Below are positions 11,201 through 23,045 of a stretch of DNA of 64,000 nucleotides, one piece after another. Numbering within the stretch: the first letter of the stretch is position 1; each line of letters starts with the position of its first letter. Source of the DNA: Telmatactis stephensoni (Eukaryota; Cnidaria; Anthozoa; Actiniaria; Isophelliidae); assembly GCA_029948255.1 (NCBI GenBank), contig JALIZF010001880.1, positions 310,001-374,000 on the forward strand, read 5' to 3'. The translations under genes and the position numbers were made by a program. The notes beneath the pieces were generated by a model. That model was not told the origin of the DNA. It saw nothing but the letters and a program-made list of their open reading frames with translations, and did no database searches.

Positions 11201-14200
11201 TCAAAAAAACAAAAAACAAAACAAAACAAAAAAACAAAAAACAAAACAAAACAAAAAAAACAAAAACAAAAAACAACAAACAAACAAACAAAAACAAAAA
11301 CAAAAAATAATAATCATTAAGTTAGCCATACTAGTTTACCTAATAAACAGTACTCACATGTTGTCTTTCATTGTGAATTTTCTCCAGTTTTGCAACCTGT
11401 ATCGAAAATGAGGTTACAGTACAGTCATATATTACGAAAAACTAAAGAACATTTAATCAGCAATAACTGCAAGCAATACCTTATAAAGATCATGTAATAT
11501 CTCATCATGTAACATGGACATTAGGACCATGTGTACAAGGCCAAATAGGCCGCGCCTTACATAAGACACACTTTGCATATGGCGTGAACCTCTCCGTATA
11601 AACGGCACTTTTAGTCTAAGACGATCCTTATTCAAACCTTATGGAGGAATAGCTCAGTACGCTGTTTCTTGATAAGGCGCGTCCTAGGCTTAAAGTGCTG
11701 TTTATACAGAGAGGTTGTGCCTATTTAAGTCACGCCTTGAATAAGACGTGTCTTCTTTTCACTTGTATAAATGGGCCTATTGCAGGGGCGGATTTAGGGG
11801 AGGGGTGCACACCCCTCCTGAGACGACTTTAAGTCCTTTTTTCTCATTATTTTACGGAAGGGGTGCGCACCAGGCGACTTTAAGTCCTTTTTTTTCTCAT
11901 TATTTTTCCACAATATCCTATCGGCAGTTTCCAATTTATATGATGGTGCACCCCCTCCTGAAGATAATCCTGGATCCGTCCCTGCTATTGAGTTAATTTA
12001 TTATGGTCAACGAGTAACTGGGTATTTAAGTGCTTGCTGGGACAACACAACATGCATGATACAACTGGGGTATCTACTGTCGTCTATGATCAACTGTGTT
12101 ACGTTCATTGCTTCGTACTTGCTGTTTGACGTGGTTCACTAGTTTTTCAATTTCATCTGCTCGCGCTGTAGCCTGCAAAGATACAACAAGACTTAGATTA
12201 GTATATTTACATGCGTATACATTACAGCATGCAGATTTCGTATGACTGTGAAAGCGGCAGCACGGTCACGGCACGGTTAACACGGCATTTACACGGTCAT
12301 GGCACGGCGCGGTCCGTTTCGCACTCATAAGCAAACTGCTCTAGCTAACGGCCTACCTTTTCTCGCTTCTTCGTGGAATCTACAGATGTTTTCTGCAAAT
12401 CCGCTCCATCTGCGGCAATTCTTGCCTAAAATAAGCAATGATTCAATGATCAGCTTTGTCTTTATCTAGGTTTTCGTTCTAAGTATCATCATTATCGTCA
12501 TCATAATCATCATGAAATCGTGGTATCATCATCAAAGCACGAAGGTAAAGCGATCTTAGGCATTTAATAAGTATAAACGCCAATAGTGTGCGCTTTAATT
12601 ATTCTTTATTTCACATGAAAACTTCCATTTTACGTGTTCTTATAAAAAAATCCATGCATCATCTTCATCTTCATCATCATCATCTTCATCATCATCATCA
12701 TCATCGTTACTTCGTTACATTCCAGCACCTGCTAAAGTAGCTCCACTACTGGTTGTAATACATGATTTTAAGGCCTCATTCAGTTTTCAACGCTAATCCC
12801 GCAGGCCGGCCTTATTGCTGGAACGTCTCAATATAAACTGAGACGGGACCTACGGTTTAACGTCCTTATCCCAGAAGACGTGAAGGTCTAACCAGATTTG
12901 CAGATGTAATTACAAAGGCAGCACCTTCTCTTCAATTATTTAAAGACCCTGAGTGTTGGTTCGGCCGGGAATTGATCCCCGACCTCCCGCACGAGAGACC
13001 GACGCTCAACCAACTGAGCCAACCGGGCGGCGGTCAAACATCGTCACCATCATCAACAACAAAGATGACAAGAGCACTGTCATCAAGGTTAGCCGTAAAA
13101 CCTTAAAACAAAGAACATTACCTGTAGAACGGTACGTGCATGGGCTTCATCTTTTAACTGTTTCTTCAGAGCATCAGCAGCTGTTCTTAAAGAGTCTTCT
13201 AAAGCCGTAGCTTCCTCTCTGTAACACACTAGTGTCTCTGTTAGATTGTTATGTAAAGCTTCGACTTTATCCGTTTCTTCTTTGGACACCTGAAAGGTAT
13301 TACCACATAATAGAGACCATGCATTTTGATAATCGAGAACAAGTCATTAGATTATTTGGATCGGCTCAGTTCTAGTCTCTTTCCCCAGTAAAGCACACGG
13401 CTATATTTTCACAGGTTACAATATTGGACATAATTGGTTGAGACAGTGTCGATGTTTGCAGAAATTATTATCTCAACTCCCCTTTTCAATGTTGTTCCTG
13501 AGGATTGCCTATACATCATGACAGATTTTGAATTGATTACAACATTGAGGTGAGGGGGGTTGGGGGATGGGATTGGGGGGGGGGGGGGGGTGAGTGAGGG
13601 TTGCTTTCAAATTCGACCTCAAGTTTGTGAGAAAAATAGTGTTGAATCGCCTCAAGAATTTGTCCAAGATTGTAGTTAAGTTATTAATGTTACACCCACG
13701 TACCGAAAACTGTTCACGAACTTTCTCGATCTCTGCTTGTGCTCGAATAACGCTTTTTTCGTTGGATGTCTTCTGTTTTGCACTTCAAAGAAAACAATCA
13801 GGACAGATTAAAATACGGTTCACTTCGCTTTCACTTTGTTGCTAGATGTGTCGTTCTTTTTTGTAAAGACACCTGTACGAGGGTCTCAATGGGGTGGTGG
13901 CTATTACGGTTAACGGTTAATATTTTGCCTTTCTTACGATTACGGTTAAAGTGAATTAATAACTAATTTCCATTGTTCTTGATGGTTAAACATTAATTTT
14001 CATTGTTTAGAACGGTGGAAAAGCTATCACGGTTAACTTTTTATTACGGCTAACGGTTAATTTTTCTGCATTTTTACGGCTTACGGTTAAATTTTTGGCC
14101 CTTTTACGGCTATCGGTTAACCCCATTGAGACCCCCCTGTACAATAGGCTGGCTATATATTTACATAATGTGCTTCACATCCAACATTACAGTCCCTTGG

Positions 14201-17200
14201 ATAAGTACAAAGAACTTGCTCCACGTGTTATGCCACGCCCCTTAAAATGGGAAACTCTGCTTTTTGTATTAAAACGTTTTCAATTACTAGGCCACAATTA
14301 TTGTCCGGAAAGTGTTGTACATTATGTGCTGCACGTGATGTGCCACATCCACCACATTTTGCCATTTATGGTTCCGAAACTTGTTTTTGTTGTAAGGAAT
14401 TGTGTCACGATAATTTCGTTCTGGGGATTAACACTCATTGTTGGGTGTGGCACATTGGTGTTCCACGTGATGAGCCATACCCTCCATTCCATGTGTCAAG
14501 CCGAACAACGATAATTTCGTTCTAAGAATTAATACTCATTGTTAGGTATGACACGTTGGTTTTCCACGTGATGAGCCACACCCTCCACTCCATGTGTCAA
14601 GATATTAATGACGAACTGCACACTCACCATTCTTGAAGTCTTTTTTTGGTATAAGTAATATCAGTTTGTGTATTTTTAATTCTCTTTGTAAGATCCTTGG
14701 ATCGTGTTACTGCATTGTTATAGCGATATTCTAGTTTAGCTATTTCTGTTTCAAGACTTGCTCTCTGTAAAAGAAAATAATTTATTAGCAGCCAATTCCT
14801 AAATGCTGCATTACTGACATCACTGAGCATAACTGCTGACTCTAGACAATTGCAGTATTTATGACAATTCTATGTCAGTATGTTAACTCTTTGGGCTACC
14901 TGTGGTGGTTACACTCACTCGGGATCAGTCTATGCAGTGCCTAGAAATACAGAGTAGTAAGAAACTGTAAGCGGAACTTACCATGACTTCTTTCTCAGTC
15001 ATAAGCCCATTATTTTCCTCCACAAGTTTGTGATGTTCTGATTCTTGCTCAACAATTTTCTCTCTCAATCTTTGGACCTGTACATATGATAGTGAAAACG
15101 TTTAGTGTGAAAGTTAAATGTAAACCTTCTAAGAAATTATTGTCAGAATTTTTCAAAGATGTATGGATACAACTGACCATAATGGTCTGAAAACTGATTG
15201 TAACAGAGCATTCTTTTCCGGGATGGAAAGAATTAGCAATAGGCATGATTTTTCAATAAAACTTACAAAATCTCAATCTGGTACAGATTTCTCTAACCAG
15301 AGTGTGACAGACTGAGTGACCCAGAAGATATCAAATCTCATGATTTTGACCCCTAATAGGTATGAAGATCAACCCTGTCCAAAATATTTTGCAGCCCCCC
15401 CCCCCAGATTTTACCATTATCTGTCATTATTTTTTCGTTCAAATGAGAAGTAAGGTAGTACCTTTTCCTGCTGTGTGGCTTCAATGGCTTTGATTCTTTC
15501 CTCACGACGTTCTAGAATGAAAATAAGAATTGACAAGAATTCAAAAAACAAGGTTATATTTATTGGGAGCAAGGGTGGCCGAGTGGTTAGACCGCTTGCC
15601 TCTCACCACTGTGGTCCCTGGTTCAGTACCCGGATGGTGCGCTTCATGTGAGTTGAGTTTGTTAGTTCGTTCTCTCCCTTGCTTCGAGGGTTTTTCTCTG
15701 GGTCCTCCGGTTTTCCTTCCTCCATAAAAAACGAACTGGTGAGTCGAGTGATTATTTGCAAAATATTCAAGGTAGAGGTAGTGAGTGTTAGAGTATAGTG
15801 TCCCCCAATTAGTGCGCGAGCACTAGAAGACTAGGACACTTAATTAGACAGTTTTTTTTTTGGTTTTTACAATAAAGTACTGACTAAAACTCTCACCTAG
15901 TTGCACTGAAAGCTGTGCATTTTCCTTTAATGTGTTTCTTATGTCATGCATTGTGTGGGTATTGGATGTATAGTACATCTTCAGCTGGGCTAGTTCATCA
16001 CTATGAAAGAAAAGTATCTCATTTTAACATAACTACAACTGCAAAATCTACAAGTACTGAGACAATGGCCTTTGTCATTCAAATATATTAAGTTTCTCAT
16101 CTATGCCAGTGTTATTATTTAATGCAGCAGAAAGTGTTATTGGCTGTTAGTGTGTGAAGCAGCTGGCTTCTCAGCTTCTTTTATTGGATGAATTACACTC
16201 TCTGTAGTGTTAGAGTAAATTTCACATGACAGCAACAATGGTGTGGGCACAGCACAGCATGGTTATAGCAGGAATTTTGAATGTTTTATAGATGACATGG
16301 TGCTGACATGATTACGACACAGTGACAGTGGTAAAACGTTCACACTCATATGAAATCTACTCTTCTCTGGCACTTGATTGGCAAGTGACAGCTACTTCAA
16401 ACTGTGGCTGGCTAAAGTAGATTTTGTGTGACTGTAAAAACAGTCACAGGACAGTATCATTATGGCACAAACTTTTAATGTTTTTATGGACACAATGGCA
16501 CTGACACGGTCATGACATTCACACAAAATCTGATCTTATTTCTGGAGCCAGTTGTATAAAGTCTAGATAGGTGCTATCTGCTGGATAAATCCTTATTCAG
16601 TGGATATAATTTATAGCTCTTATCTGGTGAATAACTTATGCAGCTCCTGAAGGACACTGAGCCTATAACTTTGACCACAGTTAAGTTTGCTTTGACATGA
16701 CTTACCTGACAGCATTGAGCTCATTCCTAACAACATCAACATCTTGTTTGATGAGAGTTCTCTCCTGAGATGCCTTGCCTTGGGCAGCGGCTGTCTTCAT
16801 CTCTGTTGCCTGGAGTCTCTCAAGAGTAGCTTGTAACTCATCATCTGTTTCATCTTGTTTATCCTGGATACTTGACATAGCTTCTCCTTCTAAATCAAGT
16901 TTTTCTTCAACCAATGGACTGTAAGAAACATGATACATAAATATGATGAAATAGAATTGTTAAAACTCAACAACAAATGAGTTGGGGTTAGGTACTTGGG
17001 GGACCTTGGGTTGTGAAGGACCACACCCATGCAGGAAGGTAACCATTACAACTGGGCCACAGCTCACCACCTGTACACATCATACTGAAATTTAGTGGAA
17101 CGTATACTCATCTATTAAGAAATCTACTGACCCAGAGGTACGTGGGAGGCTGGATAAAAACGTTCATTGTAAATCAACCAGCTAGCTCTGCCACTGTAAA

Positions 17201-20200
17201 CACTGCAAGTATAAACTTTCTGAGAATACTGTGGATCCCCCAAGCATGATTGGAAAGGCTGCTGAGTACCATGTATTATCTTGGCTTTAACTTTGCATAA
17301 ATTTTTATTCAGACACATATATTGCATGTTGAAATACACATTTATTCTCACCAGTGTTTCTGCATGTTTTCTAAATCCTGAAGCAATTTTGCATGTTTGC
17401 TCTCTGAAAAACAAAAGACATAATTATATATAAAAATAACAATGATGATGCTAAACGGCAGTCCACATTTGATATTTTGGCTGAGTGTTCACATAAATTT
17501 TACAACAAAGATTATGGGCATTTAAATGCCGCAACGTTTCGGCAGCATCCTGACACCATCATCAGGCTAAAATACTTTACAACTTGAATATTAATGTTCA
17601 AATTATTAAGTTCAATTAAGTTCAATTTGAACATTAATATTCCAGTTGTAAAGTATTTTAGCCTGATGATGGTGTCAGGATGCCACCGAAACATTGCGGC
17701 AATAAAATACTCCTTCCTGTAATCTTTATTTGTAAAATCTATTACACTGTCGTGTTTGATATGATCATATAAAGCACATGAAAACAAGGTTGTGGGATAG
17801 AAATGGAGAAATTGGAATTATCATTTTATTTTCCTTAGCCTTCAGTTGCTGGCAATCACTCCACAAAAATATCAAAAGTGGGCTGATGCAAACTGTGGTG
17901 ATCTATTCATGAGTAGACATGTTGGTACATGTTCTGAGAAAATGACAGCCCTGTTAGTTAGAGATTACACCATGTTAGTCTGTTATCATGTGTCACATTT
18001 TTGGTATAATGGCTATATTAGTATAGAGCATCCTGGCTAGATTAGAGGAAGAGGTATTAGGTACATGTAAGAAGATATGCAGGCTTTCATGACAATGCAC
18101 AACATGCAGCAACCAACTGCAATGTGCATGCATAACCAGAAATACCAAAACATGCATCATTGACCAATAGACATCATTTGATCATCACTGAATGAGATAG
18201 GTAAGGAGGCTTTCCAGATCTGCACAACATGCATACAAAATGCAAATGTCCATGCACCATCAATATCAATAGTATATGTTCACCAGGTGCATATCTTTGT
18301 AATACCTCCATTTACTGTAGTACCAGAAAGAAGTTGATGAACCTGCTGTACAGAAGTGACTAAGAAAAAGCTAGTTTGAATGTGTAGATTTGACAGGAAA
18401 AGAAACTGGAGAAAGAGAAAATGAGAAAAAAAGTTGAAAGGAAAGAATACTTCCTATTATAAAGATGTAGAGAGGAAGACCACAACAAAGTATTATATTA
18501 TATTCATGTATATTGATAATAGACATACACCTGTAATGGGTATATGGTACTTCCAGGAACACCCAAACACTGGAACAGTTCAGATAAGCCACAAAACTGG
18601 AAACAGCCCAAAAAACCTGGAACACCTTTCAGAAAAACCTTGAACCTTGAGGGCTTTTCCAGATTTTTCATGTTGTTCCTGGTTTATAAATGTGTGTGTT
18701 CCTGACTGTTCCAGCATACCTCCATATTCTGTTGTTCCTGGAAGTAACACATGCCACAAAATTTACAAAATACTGTTTCTACACAACAGAGAAAGTGCAT
18801 TTCTATTTATCACAACAGTCAAAAACTTACCAGCTTGTCTTAGTCTCTCTCTTAGTCTTACTTCAATTCTTCCAGTATATGCACAATGCCACCTCAGTTC
18901 ATTTATGTCAATGGCACATGCCTCATGCTCTGATCAAAACAAATTATGGAAATCAGTATGCAACTTGCATGTTATGTAAAAATCAACTAAAATATTAATT
19001 TATGAACAAAACATGGAGCATGCACGCTGGGCATAAATGACCCCGAAATCGCTCATCAAAACGTCATCGTTTTACTCAAACCTTCATATCTTCAAGAGTC
19101 TTCCATCGATTGGGACGAAATTTTCGGAGGTGGCCTATTACATTTGGCGCTTTATTTTTTTTATGCAGAAAGTTACCATTTACGTCATTTTGACGTCATA
19201 GTGAATTGTTACAATTCTTGAGAGAATCCAGATCATCTCCAGAGTTTCTCAAAGATACATATGTTGATAGCAAATAACATTCTCTAACATTTGGTGTAAT
19301 TTTTATTTCGATGCGACAACTCGTTGCTGAGTTATAAAGGATATTTAATTTACGATGACGTCATAAAAATGACGTCACTTGGGCTTAATTAATGGCTATT
19401 AGAAGCTATTGAAAATAGGAATTCACATTTGAACGATCATTTAAGACTACAATAACATGTTTGCACATTAAATAGCTACAATTTTCAGTCTTTGAGCTTT
19501 ATTAGAGATATATTAGATTATTGGTGACGTCATTATGACGTTCATCGCTGCTACTAGAAATTTGTCATTAATATTTCTAATACTTATCTTCAAAAATTCA
19601 AAAATCAAAAATCATACGATTGGAAGGACTTAGGAATTCTATCCATATGCATAATATAAAAGTTAACGATTTGCTAACAAAAAAGTTATACCAAGACGTT
19701 ATTCAGTATAGTTATAACTGTATGGTAAACAATGAGATATATGTAATAAAATAACGTCTTGGTATAACTTTTTTGTTAGCAAATCATTTACCTCTATATT
19801 TTGCATATCGAAAGAGCTCCTAAGTCCTTCCAATCGTATGATTTTTGATTTTTGAATTTTTGAAGATAAGTATTAGAAATACTAATGACAAATTTCTAGT
19901 AACAGCATTCAACGTCATAATGACGTCACCAATAATCTAATATATCTCTAATAAAGCTCAAAGACCGAAAATTGTAGCTTTTTAATGTGCAAACATGTTA
20001 TTGTAGTCTTAAATGATAGTTCAAATGTGAATTCCTATTTTCAATAGCTTCTAATAGCCATTAAGCCCAAGTGACGTCATTTTTATGACGTCATCGTAAA
20101 TTAAATATCCTTTATAACTCAGCAACGAGTTGTCGCATCGAAATAAAAATTACACCAAATGTTAGAGAATGTTATTTGCTATCAACATATGTATCTTTGA

Positions 20201-22827
20201 GAAACTTTGGAGATGATCTGGATTCTCTCGAGAATTGTAACAATTCACTATGACGTCAAAATGACGTAAATGGTAACTTTCTGCATAAAAAAAATAAAGC
20301 GCCAAATGTAATAGGCCACCTCCGAAAATTTCGTCCCAATCGATGGAAGACTCTTGAAGATATGAAGGTTTGAGTAAAACGATGACGTTTTGATGAGCGA
20401 TTTCGGGGTCATTTATGCCCAGCGTGTGTGAGTAGTGATAAAAATAAGATTTTCTAGTAATATCACCATGTAATTAAAAAGATTAAAGTTTTGCATAGGG
20501 GATTGTTTTCTCTTAATGTTCAATTAATTGATTTCTGAACCATGCACATGTCAAACAGAATAAGAAGAAATTTATAAAAGTGTACCTTTTTGCACTGCAT
20601 GTGGGAGTTCTTGCATTCTCTTGCAGGCATATTGATCAATAGAACTCCCAAGCTGCTTTACTCTCTCTCGTTCCTTTTCTAACATTTGTTCTGTGTTAAC
20701 TCTGTCAGTCTCAAGTCGTCCAAGTAATATAAGTACCTCATCTGTGATGTCTTGTCCAGGAAGCAGTTCAGGTTCTTCCTGGTCATACGACTTTGTTGCA
20801 GTTGATGGTAGACTTGGGGTCATGCTCTTGACAAGTAGTGTCCCAGCACTTCTACCTCTTACCTTGTAAAGCACAAGTAAAAATCCAAACACTATTAACA
20901 CTTTTTCAGGGTATACAATGAAATGGCCTTAGAAAATTGGAGAACTTTACCAAAAATATAAGAACAAAATTGGCCCACTATATATTTCTAGAACTTTTGA
21001 CTTAATTCCAGATGTACTTGAAATTATTTCATGAAATTACTTCAAACCTCAATATTTACAGGATTGTGTATGGAGGGGATCGAACTATAAAGATCGAGAG
21101 ACATGCAGTTGAAGGATTGAAATTGAAATTACAAATACCTCTAGTAAGGCACCACTTGCAGAAGACTCAACTCTTCTTTCTAGATCATCTTCTTCTTGTT
21201 TATTAAATTCTCCATAGGATTCAGAGCTAAGAAGCCACTTGCTTTTATCAATAGAAATGTTGGAGGTAACCTTTTTAGGGAATGGTGAGTCCTTAATTGG
21301 ACTAGCTGTATCTGTTCTGGATAATGAAGACATTCTTTCACCAGTTATTCTGGATTTCATCTTGGTTTCTGTGCTGACTGCATCATTCCTACTATCTATA
21401 GGTTTATAGTAAGATTCAAGAAGGTTCTGGAGGATATGCAAGTGTGATACAGCTTTTCTCACACAGGAAGATGTACTTTTAACAAGTTCACAACTTCGAC
21501 GTCTCCACAGTTTATTCTTAAATGCAGGCCATCCATCCGGGAGGGCAGGAACAATGTCTAAAATATCAAATTTCAAATTAATATTTGAATTCTTTTAATG
21601 ACAAAATAATGTTCCATGGCCTGGTTGTTTAAAAGTGGAACAGCGCAAACCAAGGATTATAATATCAATGGTTTTCTTTAGATTTATGACTGGGTTAGCA
21701 CTACATAACCCATGCACTTTCAAACAACTGGACCCAGCCAGATTGGGTAAATGATATACATGTCTGTCATATTATTGGTGTATGCATGAATATCTAAAAT
21801 TAACCATGCTTTAAAAGGCCAACCTTTAATCTTTCCCAGGCAAAAAATACAGACCTTCTCTGTTCCACTCTACTCCTTCAGAGACTGCCTTTATAGATAC
21901 TTGGAGATGGAGTGGTTTTCGTATGAGTGGGAAACTTACCATGTTGTACCATAATAATTGTGTCAGTGTCAAAATTCCTTTTGTATCAGTGTGCCGTGCA
22001 TTGACTGTTCTCGCACTCATACCAAATCTGCTTTCAGGAGGATGTGATAATCAGAGCCATATGATTCCCCTTCCCTCCCCCAGGAGGGCGGGGGGAACTC
22101 CCATCGAAAATGGGCGGGGATGATCGTTGGAAATTTTCAAAAATACCCCTAAAAGATACCGGAGTCTTTGGAGGTGGGCGTGGCCACATAGACATTTTTA
22201 AACCCTAAAAGATACCAGCTAAAAAAATGATAAAGCAATTTTAAAAGCTGTCGTTGCTGTTATTATTATGTAATATGTTATTATCTTAAAAAGATACCAG
22301 CTTAGACTTTGGTGGCCCAAAAACCTTTTAGACACCCTAAAAGATACCAGATCCCTGATTTTGACCCCTAAAAGATACGACGATCATCCCCGCCCAATGA
22401 TATATGGGAGTCCCCCCCCCCCCCCCCCCCCGGGTTCCCTCCCCACCCACTCCTCCTTGATATCACAATTACCTCTTTGTTCCTGACCATTTTTATCATC
22501 ATAATTTCTGTTTGCTATTGATACATCAGTGCTAACAGGGACCAATTCTCCTGAACTTGCTTTAGATAAATATCCATCATTGCATGATGGCACAATTTCC
22601 AAACCCGACCCTACACTCCCTAAAGAAGCAGAATCAAACCCTAAGTCAGGTTTTTGCAAAGTCTTTGTAGCATTTTCCAATCTATCTTTATGCTCTCCAT
22701 TTTCCTTACGATTTTTGATTCTACTGACGTCTTGTGTTGACTTCTCTGGTTCAGGGCTTGCAGACTCATTGCTTTTACCTGAGCCCTTCTGACGGGATTC
22801 AACGCTTTCTCTTAGAACAGTAGGCAT
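8202..22827 (-). CDS. Long coiled-coil protein, tentatively CCDC178-like (22 exons)
   Basis: Exons joined by hand: 22473-22827, 21855-21899, 21139-21557, 20586-20862, 18831-18929, 17352-17403, 16706-16918, 15897-16000, 15462-15511, 14982-15077, 14628-14764, 13704-13782, 13122-13289, 12357-12425, 12119-12172, 11358-11396, 10967-11080, 9940-10085, 9373-9458, 9130-9203, 8896-9045, 8202-8465. All phases close: 3090 bases, 1029 residues. Residues 1-118 are polar and low-complexity, ending in NGQEQR. Then come PALPDGWPAF and RRRSCELVKSTSSC, followed by near-continuous heptad-rich coiled coil to the C-terminus (PPGQALVI). The RRRSC...V motif near the start of the helix is what suggests CCDC178; that is from memory and unverified. 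Exon 2 is the least certain. A ciliary role is an inference from the upstream X-box-like site. Confidence 0.75.
9464..9536. repeat. (GAA)n microsatellite next to a splice acceptor
   Basis: About 23 GAA units with one interruption (GAATAAGAA). On the sense (minus) strand it is a CTT tract ending a few bases before the acceptor of the exon at 9373-9458. Confidence 0.9.
10580..10783. repeat. MITE-like palindrome, family with GTTTCTCGA...GACCCGATAAC
   Basis: The left end (TTTCTCGAAAGACCCGATAA) and the right end (AGTTATCGGTCCTGTCGAGA) are inverted. Related to the shorter palindrome at 24363-24470. Lies in an intron of the coiled-coil gene. Confidence 0.55.
11200..11308. repeat. (CAAAA)n low-complexity tract
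   Basis: An A-rich run broken by single C residues, in an intron. No other structure seen. Confidence 0.8.
11770..11993. repeat. MITE-like element, family GGGGCGGATTTAGGGG (copy 1)
   Basis: Begins AGGGGCGGATTTAGGGG and ends GATAATCCTGGATCCGTCCC, with repeated GACTTTAAGTCCTTTTTT blocks inside. A sister copy lies at 60332-60508. Intronic. Confidence 0.6.
12660..12714. repeat. (CAT/CTT)n microsatellite
   Basis: A run of CATC and CTTCAT units in an intron of the coiled-coil gene. Confidence 0.8.
12750..13033 (-). mobile_element. tRNA-derived SINE, family B (copy 1)
   Basis: Read on minus, the head carries a tRNA A-box (TGGCTCAGTTGG, complement of about 13010-13021) and a B-box (GATCAATTCCC near 12967-12980). 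A body of about 220 bases follows and is shared with an older copy at 52185-52460. Intronic and antisense to CIB1. Confidence 0.65.
13881..14136. repeat. MITE with GGGTCTCAATGGGG ends
   Basis: Inverted ends GGGTCTCAATGGGG at 13881 and CCCCATTGAGACCC at 14121-14134. The interior is a set of variants of TTACGGTTAACGGTTAAT. Intronic. Confidence 0.7.
14408..14602. repeat. Two-copy tandem repeat, about 97 bp
   Basis: Two adjacent copies share CGATAATTTCGTTCT, ACTCATTGTT and TTCCACGTGATGAGCCA in the same order. The end of a diverged third copy precedes them (14310-14350). Intronic. Confidence 0.65.
15562..15870 (+). mobile_element. tRNA-derived SINE, family A (copy 1)
   Basis: The head reads GGGAGCAAGGGTGGCCGAG with an A-box at 15576-15590 and a B-box GGTTCAGTACC at 15620-15630. 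The body ends AGACTAGGACACTTAATTAG. The same sequence lies inverted at 32700-33036. The source looks like a tRNA-Leu or tRNA-Ser type head. Confidence 0.75.
16200..16540. repeat. Pair of diverged MITE copies (CACGGT...GACTGTGAAA family)
   Basis: Two adjacent units each run from a motif like TTTCATATGACTGTGAAA to its complement, with GAATTTTGAATGTTTT-like centres. Better kept at 37098-37243, with another diverged copy near 12230-12345. Intronic. Confidence 0.5.
17527..17701. repeat. Foldback of CATCATCAGGC / GCCTGATGATG units
   Basis: The left arm (TGCCGCAACGTTTCGGCAGC, then the TGACACCATCATCAGG block) and the right arm are near-perfect complements of about 80 bases around a short AT-rich loop. 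Intronic. Confidence 0.75.
19023..20426. mobile_element. Large foldback element, 1.4 kb with arms of about 680 bp
   Basis: The arms 19023-19702 and 19749-20426 are near-identical inverted copies around a loop of about 46 bases. The ends read CACGCTGGGCATAAATGACC, with the complement at the right. The first ten bases are the same as in the foldback at 35658-36322. The arms contain many TGACGTCA or near-TGACGTCA motifs. No open frame of note. It sits in the 1.6 kb intron between exons 20586-20862 and 18831-18929 of the coiled-coil gene. Confidence 0.85.
22081..22432. repeat. MITE with G-rich ends (CCTAAAAGATACC family, copy 1)
   Basis: Inverted ends around GGGCGGGGATGATCGT and ACGATCATCCCCGCCC, flanked by GC runs. 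The interior repeats CCCCTAAAAGATACC. Sister copies lie at 43221-43608 and 63008-63351. It lies in the first intron of the coiled-coil gene. Confidence 0.7.
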
Positions 22828-22954
22828 CAATGAATCTTATACAACTCCAACTTCAGCTTTTTTCGAAAAGAAAACCTTAAAGTTATGAATAAAATGACTT
22901 TAACACCTCGAAGTCAAGACAAGTCATTTTATCTGGAGGCAGCCATATTGGATG

Positions 22955-22967
22955 GTTGCTAGGAAAC
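22955..22967. promoter_or_regulatory. X-box-like site
   Basis: GTTGCTAGGAAAC keeps the left RFX half-site exactly and a weaker right half. It lies 128 bases upstream of the coiled-coil gene's start codon and 79 from CIB1's. Confidence 0.45.
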
Positions 22968-23009
22968 AAAAAGTCACAAATATTTTGGTCTCTCACCAAA
23001 GCGAGGTTC

Positions 23010-23017
23010 TGACGTCA
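23010..23017. promoter_or_regulatory. CRE palindrome TGACGTCA
   Basis: A full CREB/ATF palindrome, 29 bases before the CIB1 start codon. Confidence 0.55.
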
Positions 23018-23045
23018 TTGTTCATGAACACGAAGCCCAAACAAG

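Larger units (their letters stand above)
22828..23045. promoter_or_regulatory. Divergent promoter of the CCDC178-like gene and CIB1
   Basis: Only 218 bases separate the two opposite start codons. Within it lie an X-box-like site (22955-22967) and a CRE palindrome (23010-23017). Transcription starts are not visible. Confidence 0.6.

Noticed and set aside
14095..14525. 139-codon and 92-codon frames on plus
   Set aside because: They are the end of a MITE plus the tandem repeat at 14408-14602, antisense to an intron of the coiled-coil gene.
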